Assembly (NCBI RefSeq): GCF_041260155.1
Contig: NC_091928.1
Span: 43,619,137-43,683,136 of the forward strand
Length of the DNA stretch: 64,000 nt
From: Ptychodera flava
Taxonomy: Eukaryota > Hemichordata > Enteropneusta > Ptychoderidae
Direction of reading: 5' to 3'
Part shown: piece after piece, positions 58,618-64,000 of the stretch
Numbering within the stretch: the first letter of the stretch is position 1
How the letters are laid out: every line of letters begins with the position of its first letter
Notes under the pieces: generated by a model
What the model was told of the DNA's origin: nothing
The model's input: only the letters and a program-made list of their open reading frames with translations
Databases searched by the model: none
Made by a program: the position numbers and the translations under genes

Positions 58618-58948
58618 TTTCAAGAAAAGAGACATCGTTTACTTACCTACAGACAATGAACCCATTTCATGGTTGAATACTTTGGAAAGTGATAAGCAGC
58701 TTTTGGGCTTTCTCCACTGTCTGCCGCTCATTGCCTCCACGGTTTGGTGAAGGGAGACACCAACGGTACATAAAGTGTATACAAAGTTGGGCCGCTGTTG
58801 AACAAATACGTGCTGATTAGCGTATAAACGTACGTACATAGATTAGTGTAAAGGTGAGTTCATTAAAATAAATCGTTTTCTATAAACTACTGCGATGTGA
58901 CTTTGTGACAAGTTTCTCAAAGATGAGGACAACACTTTCGCTTTTTGT

Positions 58949-58999
<51 letters not shown>

Positions 59000-59812
59000 C
59001 AATGACTAATACATTAGCTATCTAACTGATATATTTTGAGATCCTTAGTCAAACACGTTACGAAATAAGTAACCTTGAAAGAGTACAAAACAGCTTTGAA
59101 ACTTATTCCACTTTATGGGCACTTCAGAATCTCTTTATTTTTACTTCAAAACCCGTCTTTTCAAATACGTTATCATTTGGTTTACAAGTAGTGTGCAATT
59201 TCGTTGAAAGATGCGTCATTCAATGTCATGTGACTCATACTGACAATGCCGACGCTGACAAATTGGAGATTGAGCGAAATCAATACAAAACAATCCTCAT
59301 ATAAATCCGGGGTTTTTTTTGGCCACGGTCCTTCCGAACCGTGTCCATACAAATCTTGGTCAATCCTCAACAGTACATTCGATTTCCAAAAGTAACATGA
59401 ATTTGGCGTTCTTTCAAGTCACTCTCGATGTACACAATTTCTCAGAAATACAGCATGCTCCAGGAAAAGCGTCTTGGCTCTTAATTTAGCCTTAACATCA
59501 ACACTTTGGCCTCAAGTCGCAGCTATAATTTAAGCATCATGAATCATTTTCATTACAAAAACATTCAACTTTGCTCGATTTTTTCTTCGCTTTCGTTTGT
59601 AGTTAATTTTCTCACATACGTACCTCCTCAGTCGATGTTGGACAGCAGTACAATAACAGAAGTGAAGTGAATAAATTTAGGGAAAGCCCTATTGCTGTCA
59701 AGGTGGTCTGATCAATGTGACTAGGAACACTGTCCACCGTCCAGTCGCGCCCTTCGCGAAAGAAAGGTTCGAGATCCGAGCTGTTCTCTTGATAAATAGT
59801 AAACGTGGACAT
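53756..59812 (-). CDS. Choline/ethanolamine phosphotransferase-like pseudoenzyme
   Basis: Exons in transcript order: 59812-59624, 58794-58647, 58477-58336, 58078-57994, 56341-56198, 55318-55160, 54817-54692 and 54178-53756; all GT-AG, phases consistent, 471 residues. Blocks match CEPT1/CHPT1/SELENOI in order: VDSVPSHIDQTTLTAIGLSLN, YCCPTSTEE, then VWMFYVCSASIFTFYSIHWHTYFTGVVRF, HPGIYILTFGLVAVKDINKL, AVLIGPITSLLNQF and ICDLVRYITKLV. These enzymes make phosphatidylcholine and phosphatidylethanolamine in ER/Golgi membranes using the motif DxxDGxxAR, then G, then DxxxD. Here that segment reads EAMSGRQWRK, then FNHEMG (residues 83-108): all four Asp are changed, so transfer activity is not expected. 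The C-terminus extends about 100 residues beyond the family norm, with an extra hydrophobic segment. The start is the first in-frame ATG. The frame is open throughout, so it is not a pseudogene. Confidence 0.85.
56072..56164 (+). mobile_element. Mini-MITE, family B
   Basis: TTAACCCTTTCACCACCATGG at the left and GGGGTTAACAGGTTTA at the right, in an intron 35 bp from the exon ending at 56198. Confidence 0.6.
56342..57993. other. Intron 4 of the phosphotransferase-like gene
   Basis: AT-rich. At 56930-57035 a GTTTNGGT(T/C)GT-like word recurs loosely. Nothing else is recognised. Confidence 0.3.
58562..58614. repeat. (CT)n microsatellite
   Basis: About 26 CT units in an intron of the minus-strand gene; a second (CT)n run lies at 58952-58996. 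Confidence 0.9.
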
Positions 59813-59937
59813 GTGGGTTGCTCCATGAACCTTCACGGTTTCGCCCCAAGCATATAGAGCGTCGACAATCTTCGAAGTTGTAAACTTGCGCTTCCTTTCA
59901 CGTTTTTATTTAAGATAAGACAGGGGAGGGTTATCCG

Positions 59938-59945
59938 TGACGTCA
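59938..59945. promoter_or_regulatory. Candidate CRE (TGACGTCA)
   Basis: Full CREB/ATF palindrome 126 bp upstream of the predicted start codon of the minus-strand phosphotransferase-like gene. The octamer is not rare in this window, so support is weak. Confidence 0.3.
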
Positions 59946-62900
59946 TTTCAGCGGAAAATACCAAACACGGACATGACGAGTGTTGTGGAAATTTCCTCAC
60001 CTTGAAAGAAGGGGTCTCTGTACAAAGTCTGCCCAACGATACCTCAGATATCCTTGAACTTGGCAATGAATCAACCGTGACTGAATTAAACATTCCTTGA
60101 ACTCGTAAGGTTGGGTTAAATTGACCAAGACTTCCAAATGTGCCTAAATTAACGGATACCTTGTAATCACAGACTGGGTAGTTTTAATAGTATAGAATTT
60201 ATGCTGTGAGTATTACTGGCCATAGCTGCAATATCATTATTAAAAAGAATGAGCAAGAAACGAGATCCCGATTTGGGGGTAAAGCGTAATTCAAGAGCCA
60301 GGTCCCACGTACCGGCGTGCCAAGGTTCACGGGCCACGACCATTACGCTCTGCAGTTTAAGCTATAGAAACAGATGCGTTTTCACTCAAATTTTATACTT
60401 TTCATCTGTATTTTTGAGATCATTCAAATACAAAGGATCATACGAATAGTGAATATTCACACGAATTTGGCGTACATCAACTTGTGTTAGGTGCGGGTAC
60501 CAGTAAATCTTTGAACTTTTGAAGGTATTTTCGACCGTCCGATGTTGCTTTTTTGAGGGAAAATATTTTATTGTCCACCATGTCACCTTCCCAAGATCAG
60601 TGACTCATTGAACCTGAACTTGAGATCATGGTAATCCAACTGGCATAAGACAGGAATCATTCGGTGCTATCGTTCACCGCATTGTAATGCTGATAATTTT
60701 GTTTCTGACTTCAATTCTACATTTGCAGAAAGTTGTCCATTGTTTTAATTTTTTCTTGTCATTGGTGATTTTATTTTCCTGAACATCAAAGGAAGTTGAG
60801 GTTGTCACGAATCCTTCTTTAACGGAATTTCGAAGCATGAACAAGCTTTCTGTGATACTGCCCACAATCTTTTCTAGAATGAATAACATTCTACCATGGG
60901 TCAATTGCTCTGTCATTCCTAGTCTTCTTTTTACTTCAATGCCCGATGGATTTGGAAATGCAGTTTGCGTTTCCACTGAGAGTTTTCATACCGACAATAC
61001 GTCATTGGAATTTTCCATTATCGCTAACTTAGATTATATTAACAAGCAAATCACATTTTACTTATAACTACAAGAAATGCAAATTTCGATCTTGTTAGGT
61101 ATGCTTTGTCTAATACGAATTTCGAAAATATTTTATATATATTATTTTGTTGGTTTTTGGACCTGTCGCCGATTTATTGTGTCAGACCTTCTATTCTGTA
61201 CACCACTACCGAGGTTCGGCCTCACTCTTCGATCCGGGGCCTTCGATCGACTATCCAAGCAACGCTGCAGCACCTGCATGCGAGCCCCGTAACTCACAAC
61301 TTCACTAAAGTTATTCATTAACCAGTGAAGTTAGTTTGCATGACGTCTCCTTCACAGCCACATCCTCTGTCAACACGTGATGCGACTATCAGGAGGACTG
61401 GGGTCTGATAACAAATAATGTGCCAAGATTTGACTTCAGGGAATCCTTGTACGATAATTAGGTCTTGAGAGGGTGGTGAATCATAAGGGATTAAGATAAA
61501 ACGCAATTATACACCTTTGATTTTACAGGAGAGAGCAAGAAATGAGTGCTTTTCAAATTTAATTATATTTTTTGTTAAGGCAATTCGGTTGAAAAACAAT
61601 TTTTGCTCTTCATGTGACAGTCAAAACATTTGTGATTGCAAATGTTTTTAATGAACCACTCCAAAAAACTTTCAGATATATTCCTGATATCAACTCATAC
61701 ATCCTCTTTCAACAAAACACATCCGTACGAGGGTTATTTGATTGCACAAGGACGGTAAAACATTTGGTTCTTTCTCTTTAATCGTGTACGATGAACCAAT
61801 CATGATCAAATTCCAAATTCAACCACTGAATGCTTAACTCAGACATTGGGCTCCAAATGCGAGGAAGTCGAATTAAAGATAATTTCTATTCTTCCAGGCA
61901 ATAGCATAATCCACAGGTGGGCCTCTGAATGGCATCTGTGCATGTGTATTGTTGACTTTGTCAGCTTATTTTATGTTTGCAAAGGTTAACTGTCAGAGTT
62001 TAGTTCCTGGTATAAGCACAGAAAGTTCTGGAGGGTTAGCGCCATTGGTTATAGTGGGCGTGGCTTGCACACTTAAGGTTAATTTGCATGACTTGCGATT
62101 CACCCATGGGACATTTTTTTCTGCGATACCAGAAGTAAAATTGAGGAAACTTGATAGAAACATCGAATATTTTGCAACTGTCATGGCATCAGTGAAAGGA
62201 TATGAACCTTATCTCTGTACAGAGATTATAGTGGCGTTGATGATTATAAGCTAGCTAGGCAGTCTCAGCAGTAGCCACACTAGTGGGGTCAACGACTCTG
62301 AGACCCTCTTACTTGGTTAGAATTATCCACATCGCACTGTGCCACACCATGCTTCAATTTTTGTGTGGAAATTGGGGATAAACTGGTAGAAGTGTGTTGA
62401 AAAGGAAAACTAGTTATTAATTTGCATACTTTCTGTAGAGACATAATAATGGCTTATTGAGGGTGAAAATGTCAAGTCAGGGAGTCCAAACGAGGGAAGG
62501 TGTGTACACTATACTCCACAACATCGTATTCTGACAGGGTTTCAGTTTGCCTATGTGCTCTCCAGATGACATCACTGAGGGAAGCTAGACATAATCCTCC
62601 ACGCTCAGATTAGCCGATCACCAGTGTAGCGATGAATGTTCAGTCTTTGTTACTTCGATTCTTAAAACCATCCAAATCCACCCTTTTCTTAAAATGTCAC
62701 GTTTTTCATCGAATTGATGACATCTTCATATCATTACAAGGTAACATATTAGCTGTTGGTAGTGAAACAACCTATTTGAAAGATTATTTACACAAAGACA
62801 ATACTACTTTTGAAAAGTAACAAATATTCATGCCGAATTTGAAATAACACACAAAGACCAGTACCTTGCTTTCAGCACTTGGAATAAATGCACTGTTTAT

Positions 62901-64000
62901 TTATTAACGCACTTTCTTCATTCGATTACACAGAATTCTGTAAATTTGCATATGTGAAAGACAACTTGTAAAGCTTGTTTCAGTATTTCTCATAAATGCC
63001 ATTCTTCTTGCACGCATAATTAGTAATCTCACTTCAAATTATGTAAATTGCGTCCTGAAACATAGTGACTCATTTTTCAGAGTCATCATTGGTAAATATT
63101 GATCGGATTTAGTTAAAATAAGTCAACACTGATAATAAAGTTTCCTGAAGGCTTGTACAATGATGTAGCAAAAATTGTTATTGATGATGATTGAGATATT
63201 TACGAGGAAATGGCTACACAAGGGGCAATCAGCATTGAAACAGTAATGATCCTCTTGTCGTGTTCAGATTCCCTGATTCTTGAGAGGCAGAATCAAGCTA
63301 ACAATTACTAGGTTTCTGATCTTATTTCAGTTATTATTAAAGTACAGATTATACCATTCTTGTTTTTTTCGGCAACGAGTAACAAAATGGAGAAAGACAA
63401 GTGATTCCTTGAGTTGATAGAGGGCGCTCTCAGTACACTTGATAGCTTGACAAACTTTGCGATGCCTCTCTTTAGCTGTCTAGTCTTAAATGTCACTGTT
63501 CTAAGCTACAATGTATACAGGTAATTAAATTTCACTGAGAAAGTAAAATTAGTTCCTTCATCAAGTCAGTGACTGCGCCCCTTTAAGACTTATAATTAAC
63601 CGGTTGATATACAATTTAAAAATACCATCACCGACATTGAGTTCATATAGCGCACAAAAAATGTAGTCTGCCTAGTTTTTACCACCAAGATTGATATGAT
63701 TAGCCATGATAACACTCTGTAAAAAGAAAGCTTGCATTAAGAATACTGATCATGATTGGCTTAGTACTGTTCCAGGATTGCTGGCAAGAGATAAATTTCA
63801 GTATATATGACTGCGACACAACACATTTGTCTCTGAAAGCTTTTCTGCAAAACATCACAACGCTTTGTCTTTTGTAAATCTACATATTGTTTGCATATTC
63901 AGTTTCATTGCTATTATTCTTTCATTATTTTCCATGTACATGTTTCCCTCTGGTTATTACATTGTTGTGCAATGCATGGGTACTGTGGGCAGTTGCCTAC
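59946..64000. other. Terminal intergenic stretch, no gene recognised
   Basis: The longest clean frame is 60783-61067 (plus), with a protein-like composition (NCSVIPSLLFT, then GFGNAVCVSTESF) but no convincing splice partners or family match. I saw no copy of the TTAA or foldback families here, so this end of the window is poorer in recognisable mobile DNA. Confidence 0.3.

Noticed and set aside
61949-62254. 101-codon plus-strand frame near a GC-richer patch
   Set aside because: No recognisable family, no splice partners, and a comparable opposite-strand frame; not supportable as a gene.

Overview
The window reads as animal nuclear DNA: AT-rich, with multi-exon genes bounded by GT-AG introns and a dense load of short non-autonomous DNA transposons. 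An IKZF5-like Ikaros factor, an LDLRAD3-like receptor, a KICSTOR subunit and a BTBD17-like protein together point to an invertebrate deuterostome, with hemichordate or cephalochordate as my best guess. I cannot fix the species. I saw no bacterial, organellar, viral or LTR-element sequence, and no CRISPR array or tRNA.

Five genes are supported. (1) A BTB-BACK protein like BTBD17 lies on the minus strand at 4741-6228. (2) An LDLRAD3-like membrane receptor lies on the plus strand in 8 exons from 13316 to 25547. All its introns are phase 1, and two EGF domains sit between its LDL-A pairs. (3) An Ikaros/Pegasus-type zinc-finger factor lies on the minus strand at 35627-37147. Its coding end is one unit of a repeat array that continues into the 3' flank. 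(4) ITFG2, a KICSTOR subunit in the mTORC1 amino-acid pathway, lies on the plus strand in 14 exons from 39729 to 52603. (5) A choline/ethanolamine phosphotransferase-like membrane protein lies on the minus strand in 8 exons from 59812 down to 53756. Its CDP-alcohol phosphotransferase motif has lost all four aspartates, so it is predicted to be a pseudoenzyme. Genes 3 and 4 are divergent and genes 4 and 5 converge. Nothing suggests that the five act in one pathway.

Most of the remainder is mobile DNA. I see several families of short elements bounded by TTAA (five or six distinct termini), long-armed foldback elements with about 10-bp target duplications (Mutator-like), a very clean 400-bp palindrome, degraded LINE 3' ends, and large elements with about 148-bp internal tandem repeats. 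The last kind have AGTCCCCAC subterminal inverted repeats and sit between T residues, resembling the Helentron-associated (HINE/'pearl') elements of other invertebrates. One of these has inserted into a TTAA element, which gives a relative age order. Regions 10657-13242, 27117-30524, 34546-35350 and 59946-64000 contain little that I can interpret.
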